From NCBI GenBank assembly GCA_020852955.1, contig JADYZW010000004.1, forward strand, positions 1 to 64,000: 64,000 nt of DNA. Direction: 5' to 3'. Positions 1-9,771 of this stretch are shown piece by piece. The translations under genes were made by a program, and so were the position numbers. Every line of letters begins with the position of its first letter. Position 1 is the first letter of the stretch. The DNA comes from Deltaproteobacteria bacterium (GTDB lineage Bacteria > Desulfobacterota > Binatia > UTPRO1). The notes under the pieces are model-generated. The model was not told the DNA's origin and made no database searches. It worked only from the letters and a program-made list of their open reading frames with translations.

Positions 1-51
1 CCAACCTACAGATTCGAAGTCTGCCGCTCTATCCAATTGAGCTACGGGCGC
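1..51 (-). tRNA. tRNA-Arg (anticodon TCG), 3' half outside the window
   Basis: Read on the minus strand from 51, the sequence gives a 7-nt acceptor strand (GCGCCCG), TA, a D-arm closed by GCTC/GAGC, and an anticodon arm GCAGA-CTTCGAA-TCTGT. The 7-nt loop puts TCG at positions 34-36, reading CGA-type arginine codons. The window edge cuts the molecule in the variable/T-arm region, so the 3' acceptor strand is not visible. The visible arms pair well, apart from one G-U at the base of the anticodon stem. Confidence 0.9.
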
Positions 52-106
52 AGGCGTTGCGGGTCCGGTACTTAGCGCGAGTCCGAGTCCTGTGCCAGCG
101 CGCAGG

Positions 107-496
107 TCACCACACGCAAGCATGGACGTGCCGTGTGATCGCGTCGTCGCAGGTGACGAGCCTGGCTTCGAGCCGGCGGGCTTGCACGATCAGCATCCGG
201 TCGAACGGATCGTCGTGGGACAGGCTCAGGGATCCCGCCGCAACGACGTCGTCCGCCTCGATGGCGACGGTCGTGAACCCCCACTTCTTATGAAGCTCTT
301 GGTGGCGAGCCAGGTAGCTGTCGACCCCGCTCCGTCGACCGCGGCGGCGCTTGCTCGCTATCTCCCACAAGGATGCCGTGGAAACCGCCGTCGTATTCCG
401 CGGACTCTCGATCACCCGCCGCGCGGCCCTGCCGAGCTCGGGCGCGTCCGCCATCCACCAAAGGAGCGCGCAAGTGTCGAGGAGGTACGCGCTCAT
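107..496 (-). CDS. VapC-type PIN-domain ribonuclease toxin
   Basis: A 129-residue protein of normal PIN-domain size. The N-terminus YLLDTCALLWW carries the first catalytic Asp, SLWEIASK the conserved Glu, and HDDPFDRMLIVQA followed by LVTCDDAI the C-terminal acidic residues of the VapC metal site. Family knowledge: these toxins are Mg-dependent RNases that cleave tRNA or rRNA and are held inactive by a cognate antitoxin. Its ATG overlaps the stop of the upstream antitoxin frame (ATGA, 493-496), the usual arrangement of a translationally coupled TA operon. It lies about 55 bp from a tRNA gene. The toxin reads as intact even though its antitoxin looks damaged. Confidence 0.85.
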   Translation of the reverse strand: MSAYLLDTCALLWWMADAPELGRAARRVIESPRNTTAVSTASLWEIASKRRRGRRSGVDSYLARHQELHKKWGFTTVAIEADDVVAAGSLSLSHDDPFDRMLIVQARRLEARLVTCDDAITRHVHACVW

Positions 497-696
497 CCCC
501 AGTCCGTATCGTCCGAGCCGACAGGTCCGAGCACGTCACCCGGGATCTGCCCGCGGAACGTACCAGCTTTCCGCTCGACGGGTTCGACGATCGGAACGAG
601 CCGCGCGTAGGGGTTCCCGGCTTTGGCGATGATGACCTCCTCCCCCTTGTGCGCGCGCTCCAGCGACTCCGAGAACCGTGTCTTCGCTTCACGCTG
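493..696 (-). CDS. Phd/VapB-type antitoxin, 5' end lost or frameshifted
   Basis: The frame carries the recognisable Phd/YefM-VapB core: REAKTRFSESLERAHKGEEV followed by IIAKAGNPYARLVPI. The C-terminal tail ending in DDTDWG would wrap the toxin. In this family the protein begins only 5-10 residues before the EAKTRF motif, but no ATG, GTG or TTG lies close upstream in frame. The nearest listed start, at 939, would add about 80 residues of low-complexity arginine-rich sequence with poor codon use. The frame with good third-position G/C bias upstream of about 696 is a different one. I infer a deletion, junction or frameshift near 690-697. Coordinates give only the reliable part. Confidence 0.55.
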   Translation of the reverse strand, partial: QREAKTRFSESLERAHKGEEVIIAKAGNPYARLVPIVEPVERKAGTFRGQIPGDVLGPVGSDDTDWG

Positions 697-863
697 CCGT
701 CGGCGAGCTTGATGTGGGTCACGGTGAGCGTCTGCCCGCGCCGGAGATGCACGGGGTGGAAGATCATCGACCTCCCGCCCTTCGAGCGAAGCGCGTCCTG
801 CGGCTTCGGCGGCTGAGGAGCGTCCTCGGCAATGGAGACGCTGGCGACACACCCGACGAACAC
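697..863 (-). pseudogene. 5' fragment of a small exported protein running into the antitoxin
   Basis: This minus-strand frame has clear third-position G/C bias and codes for a hydrophobic start (FVGCVASVSIAED), a Pro/Gln/Lys-rich stretch and HLRRGQTLTVTHIKLADGSVK. The bias stops at about 690, exactly where the antitoxin frame takes over by a one-base shift. It looks like the beginning of an exported protein gene whose 3' part was replaced by the antitoxin. A GTG at 863 is the only obvious start, and the signal sequence may begin further upstream. No family recognised. Confidence 0.35.
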
Positions 864-981
864 GACGGCGCCGACGATGCGGCGAGGGATTGGCTCGGTC
901 GTGGGCGCGACCCTGCCCGCTTCGCCCCGATCGGGTCATGCGCGAACGCCCTGCGAAGATGCGCGGCGCTCCGCCCCCGCG

Positions 982-1380
982 CTACTTCATCGCGGTCGCC
1001 TCGATCTCCACCATGAGGTCCGGATGGAAGAGCCGCGCGACGCCGAGCAGCGTCGACGCCGGTCGGCAGTTCACCTCGGCGAGGCGCATGAGGCCGCCGC
1101 CGGCGGCGCCCTGCATGAAGCCGTCGATGTCGGTCGTGTAGTAGTTCAGGCGCACGACGTCGGTCAGGTCGAAGCCGCCGGCGACCAGTACCGCCTCGAG
1201 GTTCGCGACGGCCTGCCGGAGCTGCGCGGCCATGTCGCCGGCGTGCAGCGGGGAGCCGTTGGCGTCGACCGAAGTCTGTCCCGAGCAGACGAGCGTGCGC
1301 GTCGCGGGGCCGATCTCCATGGCCTGCACGAAGCCCATCGCGTCCTGCCACGTCCACGGATTGATGGCGCGTCGTTCCAT
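982..1380 (-). CDS. RidA/YjgF/YER057c/UK114 family protein without the catalytic Arg
   Basis: A 132-residue protein, full length for the Rid family, with the usual LVCSGQTSVDANG beginning, the VLVAGGFDLTDVVRLNYYTTD centre and the C-terminal GVARLFHPDLMVEIEATA strand. In RidA proper the motif before VARL is PARS, whose Arg binds the carboxylate of the imine/enamine substrate. Here the aligned stretch is RPASTLLGVARL, so Ser sits where that Arg should be. By family knowledge such members fall in the Rid4-7 type groups and are not expected to show classical 2-aminoacrylate deaminase activity. It stands alone, divergent from the next gene. Confidence 0.85.
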   Translation of the reverse strand: MERRAINPWTWQDAMGFVQAMEIGPATRTLVCSGQTSVDANGSPLHAGDMAAQLRQAVANLEAVLVAGGFDLTDVVRLNYYTTDIDGFMQGAAGGGLMRLAEVNCRPASTLLGVARLFHPDLMVEIEATAMK

Positions 1381-1519
1381 GGCGGAGGAAGCTAGGCCAT
1401 CCGGCGGACCAATGCCAGGCCGACACCGCGCCCTCCATGACGCTCACGCGCGGCCGCGGCGGGACCCTTCCGTCCCGGCGACGCGCGGCGTCGTGGGGGC
1501 GGCACACCGGCGCCCTCTC

Positions 1520-1548
1520 TTGACACCGCCACCCCTACCGGCGATTTT
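1520..1548 (+). promoter_or_regulatory. sigma-70-like promoter
   Basis: A perfect -35 hexamer TTGACA at 1520-1525 is followed, after a 17-bp spacer, by GATTTT at 1543-1548 (three of six matches to TATAAT). The site is in the divergent intergenic region, about 40 bp before the ATG at 1590, and points to the small exported protein gene. A perfect -35 in DNA this GC-rich is unlikely by chance, but the -10 is weak. Confidence 0.55.
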
Positions 1549-1589
1549 CCGCCCTCGTCTCGACACTCCCCCACACGAGGTTCGAATCG

Positions 1590-1994
1590 ATGCGCACTTC
1601 CCGATTGCTCGGCATACTCACCCTTCTCACCGCGCTCGCGCTCACCACCGCGCCGGCGCACGCGGAGTTCGACTTCACCATCGACGTGCTTCCGTCGTCG
1701 TCGAAAGCGATCAAGATGGAGCGCACGGGCCCGGCCCGGGACTTCGTCCAGCGCGCGGCGGTCTACCTGCGCTACGTGCCGCTCAAGGCTGGGCAGCGCG
1801 TCTTTCCGGCCTTCATCAACACCCACAACTACCTCACGTGCGCCGACAAGCCGGAGAAGAAGTGGTACCTCGAGAGCGTGAGCCGCGTGGACTACGACAA
1901 GGGGAGCGGAATCGCGGTCTACGGGTTCTTCTTCAGTCGTCCGGCGTGCGACGGTCCGACCTTCCACATGGAGGCGGTCACCACCGAGTCCTGA
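1590..1994 (+). CDS. small exported protein of unknown function
   Basis: 134 residues. The first 25 or so form a clear Sec signal peptide: Arg-containing start, a LLGILTLLTALALTTA hydrophobic core, and an APAHA cleavage site before EFDF. The mature part, about 110 residues, contains three cysteines, several Tyr/Phe-rich strands and no motif I recognise. It is monocistronic, with a promoter-like sequence upstream, and converges on cysS. Periplasmic or secreted location is predicted; function unknown. Confidence 0.7.
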   Translation: MRTSRLLGILTLLTALALTTAPAHAEFDFTIDVLPSSSKAIKMERTGPARDFVQRAAVYLRYVPLKAGQRVFPAFINTHNYLTCADKPEKKWYLESVSRVDYDKGSGIAVYGFFFSRPACDGPTFHMEAVTTES

Positions 1995-2036
1995 CGTCGG
2001 GGGGTCGCCCCGCGGCCCGCGCGGCGCATCGGACGC

Positions 2037-3500
<1,464 letters not shown>

Positions 3501-3513
3501 TCGCGGCGCCGCG

Positions 3514-5466
<1,953 letters not shown>

Positions 5467-5689
5467 GCGAACGCCTCCGGTGGTGGGGTTCGAGCAGACT
5501 TCTCTGCCGCAAGCGTCGCTGTCAACCCTCGTTGCGCAGCGTCGCGCGCGCCGACGGGTCGGAGGCGGCGGCGCACGCCATGACGCCGACGACGCGAGCC
5601 GCCCGTGGCGATGCTCGCGGCGCGCGCGGCCCCTCCACCGGCGACGCGCCTCGGTTGCTCTCGCCTACCGCCGTTGTTATGCGAGCCGC

Positions 5690-6526
5690 GTGACGGCAGC
5701 GCGGGCGCGGCGACTCCTCGTCATCGTGGCGGCGGCGCTCGTCGCCGCGTCCGGCGCGGGCGTCGCGGCCGACGACGCGGCGCCGGCGCCGGACGCAGGG
5801 GGCGCCGCGGAGGCCTCCGCTCTCGCCGCGCCCGCCGCGAAGGCGCGGTCGGTGAACCTCTGGCCGCTCTTCCAATACGAGTCCGATCCCACTGCCGGCA
5901 CGCGCCGCGTCCGGATCCTCGGCCCGCTCATCGAGTACCGCGCCGACGCCGAGCGGCAGGCCTTCGCGGTGCGCCCGTTCGTGTCGATCGACCAGGCGCG
6001 CGTCGGCCACGACGACCACGCGAGCTTCCTCGGTCCCGTCCTGCGCTCGCACTGGGGCCAGACGGAGCAGGTCACGACCGGACTCGGCGGTCTCTTCACC
6101 TACCGCACGCGCACGAGCGCCGACGGGCTCACGCTCGAAGCGCAGGACGTGCGGCTTCGACCGGTCTACTTCTACCGCTGGAAGAGCTCCGAGCCCGGCG
6201 GGCGGATTTCGGTGATCCCGCTCTACGCGGACATCGACGACTTCCTCGGCTACGAGCGGGTCCGCATGGTCGCCTTCCCCGCGTACCTGCGCGTGCAGCG
6301 GCCGTCGCTCGACCGCTCCTACTATCCGTACCCGATCATCAGCCGCGAGGGTCCCGAGGGGAGCGGGTACCGGCTCTGGCCGTTTCCGCTGCGCGACCGC
6401 CAGGGCCGCCGCGTCGAACGCGACGCGGCCGCGAGCGCCGCCGACGCCGGGCGCGAGACCTACTTCCCCGTCATGCGCGACGAACTCGACGCGACGGCGA
6501 CGGCGCCCGCTTCGGACCCGTCCTGA
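5690..6526 (+). CDS. exported protein of unknown function
   Basis: 278 residues from a GTG start chosen because it begins a good signal peptide (Arg-rich start, LLVIVAAALVAASGAGVA core, cleavage before DDAAPAPD). An Ala/Pro-rich linker leads into a domain built from repeated aromatic strands: VNLWPLFQYESDP, VRILGPLIEYRAD, VRPFVSID, VYFYRWKSSEPG, VIPLYADIDDFLGYERV. This pattern looks like a beta-rich (barrel or propeller) envelope protein whose family I cannot name. Longer in-frame starts run antisense to acs and are disfavoured. It converges with the CoA-transferase gene. Confidence 0.65.
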   Translation: MTAARARRLLVIVAAALVAASGAGVAADDAAPAPDAGGAAEASALAAPAAKARSVNLWPLFQYESDPTAGTRRVRILGPLIEYRADAERQAFAVRPFVSIDQARVGHDDHASFLGPVLRSHWGQTEQVTTGLGGLFTYRTRTSADGLTLEAQDVRLRPVYFYRWKSSEPGGRISVIPLYADIDDFLGYERVRMVAFPAYLRVQRPSLDRSYYPYPIISREGPEGSGYRLWPFPLRDRQGRRVERDAAASAADAGRETYFPVMRDELDATATAPASDPS

Positions 6527-6551
6527 CCGCGGCACCCCGCGGCACGGACGC

Positions 6552-7751
6552 TCAGTCCGGAATCACGCCTTCGGCGCGAAGGGCGGCGAGCGCGGCGTCG
6601 TCGAGGCCCGCCTCGCGCAGCACCGCCTCGGTGTCCGCGCCGAGCACGGGGGCAGGACGGCGCGGCGCGCGCGGCGCGCCGCCGAAGCCGACCGGGCTCG
6701 CGACCGCACGCTGGGTCCCCCCGTCGCGCGTCGGGACGTCGACAAAGGCGCCGGCGGCGCGCGCCTGCGGATCGGCGACCACCTCGTCGAGCGACTGCAC
6801 GGGCGCCCACCACACGCCCCCGCGGTCGAAGCGCTCGGCCCACTCGGCGAGCGGCCGCGTCGCGAACGTCCGATCGAGCTCCGCGATGAGCGCGCGGCAT
6901 TCCCGCCGCCGCTCGCGCGCGCCCGCGAAGCGCGGATCGGCAAGCAGGTCCTCGCGCCCGACGCTCCGGGCGACGCCCGGGAAGTGGCGATCGGCCTCGA
7001 GCCCGATCAGCCAGAACCACCGGCCGCAGCCGGCGCGATAGGAGTTCACGAGCGGCGTCTCGACCTCGGTGCGCGGCACGGGCGCCTTGATCTTGCCGAA
7101 CGCGAGCTGGATGCCGAGGTCCCACCCGAGGCAGTAGGCGCCCGTCCGCAGGAGCGAGGTCTCGACGACTCGCCCGCGTCCCGACCGCGCCCGCTCCAGC
7201 AGCGCCGCGAGGATGCCCGCGACGGTCGCGAGCGCGGTCACGTGGTCGCCGAAGCCCCCGCGGATCTGCGGCGGCGGCGCCTCGTCCGGCGCCAGGGTGC
7301 GCGCGACGCCCGAGCGCGCCCAGAACGCGCCGACGTCGTAGCCCGGCCGGTCGCACTCGGGCCCGGTGCGGCCGTAGCCGGTGATGCCGGCGTAGACGAG
7401 GCGCGGAAAGCGCGCGGCGAGCGTCTCCGCGTCGAAGCCGAGGCGCGCGAGCGCGTCGGGCCGGAAGTTCGTCACGAAGACGTCCGCGGCGGCGAGGAGC
7501 CGGTACGCCGCGTCGCGACCCCCGGCGTCGCGCACGTCGAGCACGACGCTCCGCTTCCCGCGGTTGTCGAGGTCGAAGGGCGGATTGCGGTCGACCTTGC
7601 TGCCGGTCGCGAGCCGGAAGAACGCGCGCATCGGATCGCCGGCGGGCGGCTCGATCTTCACGACGTCCGCGCCCCAGTCGGCGAGGATGCCGGCCGTGGC
7701 CGGCCCCGCGACCCACAACCCCATTTCGATGACGCGCGTTCCGTCGAGCAT
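6552..7751 (-). CDS. CaiB/BaiF (family III) CoA-transferase
   Basis: 399 residues from the ATG at 7751; the open frame extends further upstream but without family resemblance. The N-terminus RVIEMGLWVAGPATAGILADWGADVVKIEPP is the hallmark of family III CoA-transferases, and SVVLDVRDAGGR plus FVTNFRPDALARLGFD are further conserved elements. The YNDFIDVR-type catalytic Asp region is less obvious here: the stretch after GRVVETSLLRTGAYC has no clear Asp in the usual spot. Family role: moves CoA between organic acids, for example in carnitine, formate/oxalate or bile-acid metabolism; substrate unknown. A candidate structured RNA lies about 80 bp upstream on the same strand. Confidence 0.85.
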   Translation of the reverse strand: MLDGTRVIEMGLWVAGPATAGILADWGADVVKIEPPAGDPMRAFFRLATGSKVDRNPPFDLDNRGKRSVVLDVRDAGGRDAAYRLLAAADVFVTNFRPDALARLGFDAETLAARFPRLVYAGITGYGRTGPECDRPGYDVGAFWARSGVARTLAPDEAPPPQIRGGFGDHVTALATVAGILAALLERARSGRGRVVETSLLRTGAYCLGWDLGIQLAFGKIKAPVPRTEVETPLVNSYRAGCGRWFWLIGLEADRHFPGVARSVGREDLLADPRFAGARERRRECRALIAELDRTFATRPLAEWAERFDRGGVWWAPVQSLDEVVADPQARAAGAFVDVPTRDGGTQRAVASPVGFGGAPRAPRRPAPVLGADTEAVLREAGLDDAALAALRAEGVIPD

Positions 7752-7832
7752 GGTGGCCTCCGCGCGTGGACCCGACACCGATCGCGGGGGCGCGTCAAGC
7801 GACCCCGGCGTACCGCCGAGTCGCCAGCAGCC

Positions 7833-7962
7833 GCGTGGGGGTGATGGACCGCCGTGCGGCTCCCGGGTCGTGGAGCCCAGCACGTAGAGCCCGCCGCTGC
7901 CTCGATGCTTCGGGGTCAAGCGAGCTGTCTGTCGCTCGCACGACGATCCATCACCCCCGCAC
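7833..7962 (-). ncRNA. candidate structured RNA closed by a 22-bp helix
   Basis: This 328-bp gap between genes (7752-8079) holds two things: this structure and the terminator at 8005-8048. Read as minus-strand RNA, 7958-7937 pairs with 7858-7837 over 22 consecutive base pairs (GGGGGUGAUGG at the outer end, GUGCG at the inner end). Two of the pairs are G-U; on the plus strand these would be C-A mismatches, so the minus strand is the one that folds. The roughly 78-nt interior has further pairing: GCGAGC with GCUCGC (7939-7920) and GGCUCC with GGGAGC (about 7877-7859). No match to 4.5S, 6S, tmRNA, RNase P or a riboswitch that I know. It could be a free RNA or a 5' leader element of the CoA-transferase mRNA. 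Confidence 0.45.
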
Positions 7963-8004
7963 ACGGACCCGCAGCATGCCCCCTCCCAACACCCGGCCCG
8001 AAAT

Positions 8005-8048
8005 GCGAACGGACCGGCCCCGTCTTTCGACGAGGCCGGTCCGTTCGC
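8005..8048 (-). terminator. strong intrinsic-terminator hairpin
   Basis: A perfect 15-bp inverted repeat, GCGAACGGACCGGCC (8005-8019) and its complement at 8034-8048, encloses a 14-nt loop that can itself pair (CGTC-TTTC-GACG). It sits 31 bp beyond the stop of the cysteine-rich protein gene on the minus strand. The following minus-strand bases are ATTTCGG, only a short T run, so release may be weaker than the stem suggests. Confidence 0.7.
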
Positions 8049-8079
8049 TACCGGCGACGTGAGGCTCTGCGCGACGGGC

Positions 8080-9489
8080 TCAGTCGCGTTCGCAGTCCCG
8101 CATGCAGCGGCGGAAGAGCCGCTGCGCCTTCCTGTTGGCCCGCTCGGTCTTGGCGCCGCGCTCGAGCATGGCGCGGTACTTCGCGTTCACCGTGACCTCG
8201 CACTGCTCGCCGCAGGTCGGCGCGGGAGCGATGCCGCAGCCGTCGAGGCAGGCGTTCAGCGCGGCGGTCGCCTCGACGTCGCAGGCCGCCTCGTCGCCGC
8301 CGGCGGCGACGCACTGCACCCGCTGCGCGGCGGCCGCGGCCTCGCAGTCGTTGGCGCAGGTGTCGGGCGGAGGCGGCACGCAGCGCTTCGCGACGCACTC
8401 CTCGCGGACGCCCGCCCGTTTCTCGGCGCAGGCGTCGGCGCCGCCGTCCTTCTTCAGGCAGCGCCGCTCGGCGCGCGCCGCCCGCTTGTCGCAACGCTCC
8501 TCGCACGGGGGCGGCACGTCGCAGTGCATGGCGACGCAGCGCTCGAACACCTCGCGCGCGGCCGCCTTGCACTCCTCCTCGGCGCCGCCCGCCTCGAGGC
8601 AGCGGCCGAGCGCGTCGCTCGCGTGGTCCTCGCAGCGCTCCTCGCACGACGGCTTCGGCGGCTCACTGCCCTCGCAGTGCTCTTCGATGCAGTGACGCGT
8701 CTTCTCCTCGACGCGCGCCCGGCACATCTCCTCGCTGCAGCCGTCCTCGATGCAATCGTCGAGCTTCTCCTGCGCTTCGGCGGCGCAGCGCTCGGGGCAG
8801 GTCGGCTCGGGCTCGGTGCAACGTTCGGCGATGCACGCGTCACGCGCGGCCTCGGCTGCCGCCACGCAATCTTCCTGCACGCCGCCGCCGGCGAGACATT
8901 CCTCGATCTGCGCCTCGGCGTCCGCCTGGCAGGTCTCCTCGCAGCTCGGCGCCGGCGCCGTGCAGCGCGCGTCGATGCACATCTGCAGCGCCTCGGCGCG
9001 GAGCTGGCCGCACAGGTCGGCGCTGTAGCCTTCCTCCAGGCAGTGCGCCTGCGCTTCGTCGGCGCGGTGCTCGCACCGGTCCTCGCACGTCGGCTCGGGC
9101 TCCGGCTCGGGATCGTCGTCGCACTCCTCCGCGAGGCACCGTGCGAGCTTCTCCTGCCGGAGCGCCGCGCAGTCTTCCTCGCCGCCGCCGTTCTCGAGAC
9201 ACTGGTCGCGGTGCGCGTCGGCCGCGAGCTCGCACAGGTCGGGACACGACGGCTCGGGCGGCTCGCAGTGCTCGACGATGCACGCGGCAGCCTCCCTGGC
9301 GGCGATCTCGGCGCACTCGCCTTCGCCTCCGCCCTCCTCGCGGCAGGCGACGAAGACGGAAGCGCCGAGGCCTTCGCACTCGGCGATGCAGCCGGGGTCC
9401 TGACCGCCGTCCACGGTCGCGCGGGCGGGCGGGGCCGCCGCGACGATGCCGAGAGCGAGCGATGCGATGCAGAGTGACAGGGCGCGCAT
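8080..9489 (-). CDS. exported protein of about eight tandem cysteine-rich repeats
   Basis: 469 residues starting at the ATG at 9489, which has a GAGGAGG ribosome-binding site 6-12 bp upstream. A signal peptide (LSLCIASLALGIVAAAPPARA) is followed by eight repeats of 42-50 residues and a ninth, degenerate one. Each unit follows the pattern C-x3-C, about 10 residues, C, about 8 residues, C, about 11 residues, C-x3-C, then an acidic Pro-rich spacer such as EPPEPSCP. Typical pieces are CLEAGGAEEECKAAAREVFERC and CIAERCTEPEPTCP. The units look helical, each stapled by disulfides, and the protein is strongly acidic. No catalytic motif and no family recognised. A strong hairpin terminator follows; it is a single-gene unit. 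Confidence 0.8.
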   Translation of the reverse strand: MRALSLCIASLALGIVAAAPPARATVDGGQDPGCIAECEGLGASVFVACREEGGGEGECAEIAAREAAACIVEHCEPPEPSCPDLCELAADAHRDQCLENGGGEEDCAALRQEKLARCLAEECDDDPEPEPEPTCEDRCEHRADEAQAHCLEEGYSADLCGQLRAEALQMCIDARCTAPAPSCEETCQADAEAQIEECLAGGGVQEDCVAAAEAARDACIAERCTEPEPTCPERCAAEAQEKLDDCIEDGCSEEMCRARVEEKTRHCIEEHCEGSEPPKPSCEERCEDHASDALGRCLEAGGAEEECKAAAREVFERCVAMHCDVPPPCEERCDKRAARAERRCLKKDGGADACAEKRAGVREECVAKRCVPPPPDTCANDCEAAAAAQRVQCVAAGGDEAACDVEATAALNACLDGCGIAPAPTCGEQCEVTVNAKYRAMLERGAKTERANRKAQRLFRRCMRDCERD

Positions 9490-9771
9490 GGGGTTCCTCC
9501 TCGAGAGCTCGGCCGAAGCCGTGAGTTCGTGCCGGATCGAATGCAAGGGACGTGCCCCCGGAGACGCCGCGCTCTTTCGGCGGGTGACGCCGCGAATCGG
9601 AGCCGGCCACGCGGACGCGCGTCGATCGGGTGACGCATCGCGCGCGATACGACGCCGTCCACATGCGCGATGCGTTGCGCCGCACGCGGCGCTCCTCTAC
9701 CTTGGCGCCAACTCGCATGGCGCGTTCGTCGGACCACACGACCCACGGCGCGAGCCGCTGACGCCGGACGC

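Noticed and set aside
1..1000. Genomic island inserted at the tRNA-Arg gene
   Set aside because: Integration normally uses the tRNA 3' end, which lies outside the window on the other side; no integrase or direct repeat is visible.
7833..7962. Bacterial SRP, 6S, tmRNA or RNase P RNA
   Set aside because: The structure lacks the GGAA-type SRP loop, the tmRNA tRNA-like ends, the RNase P core and the 6S length; kept only as an unassigned structured RNA.
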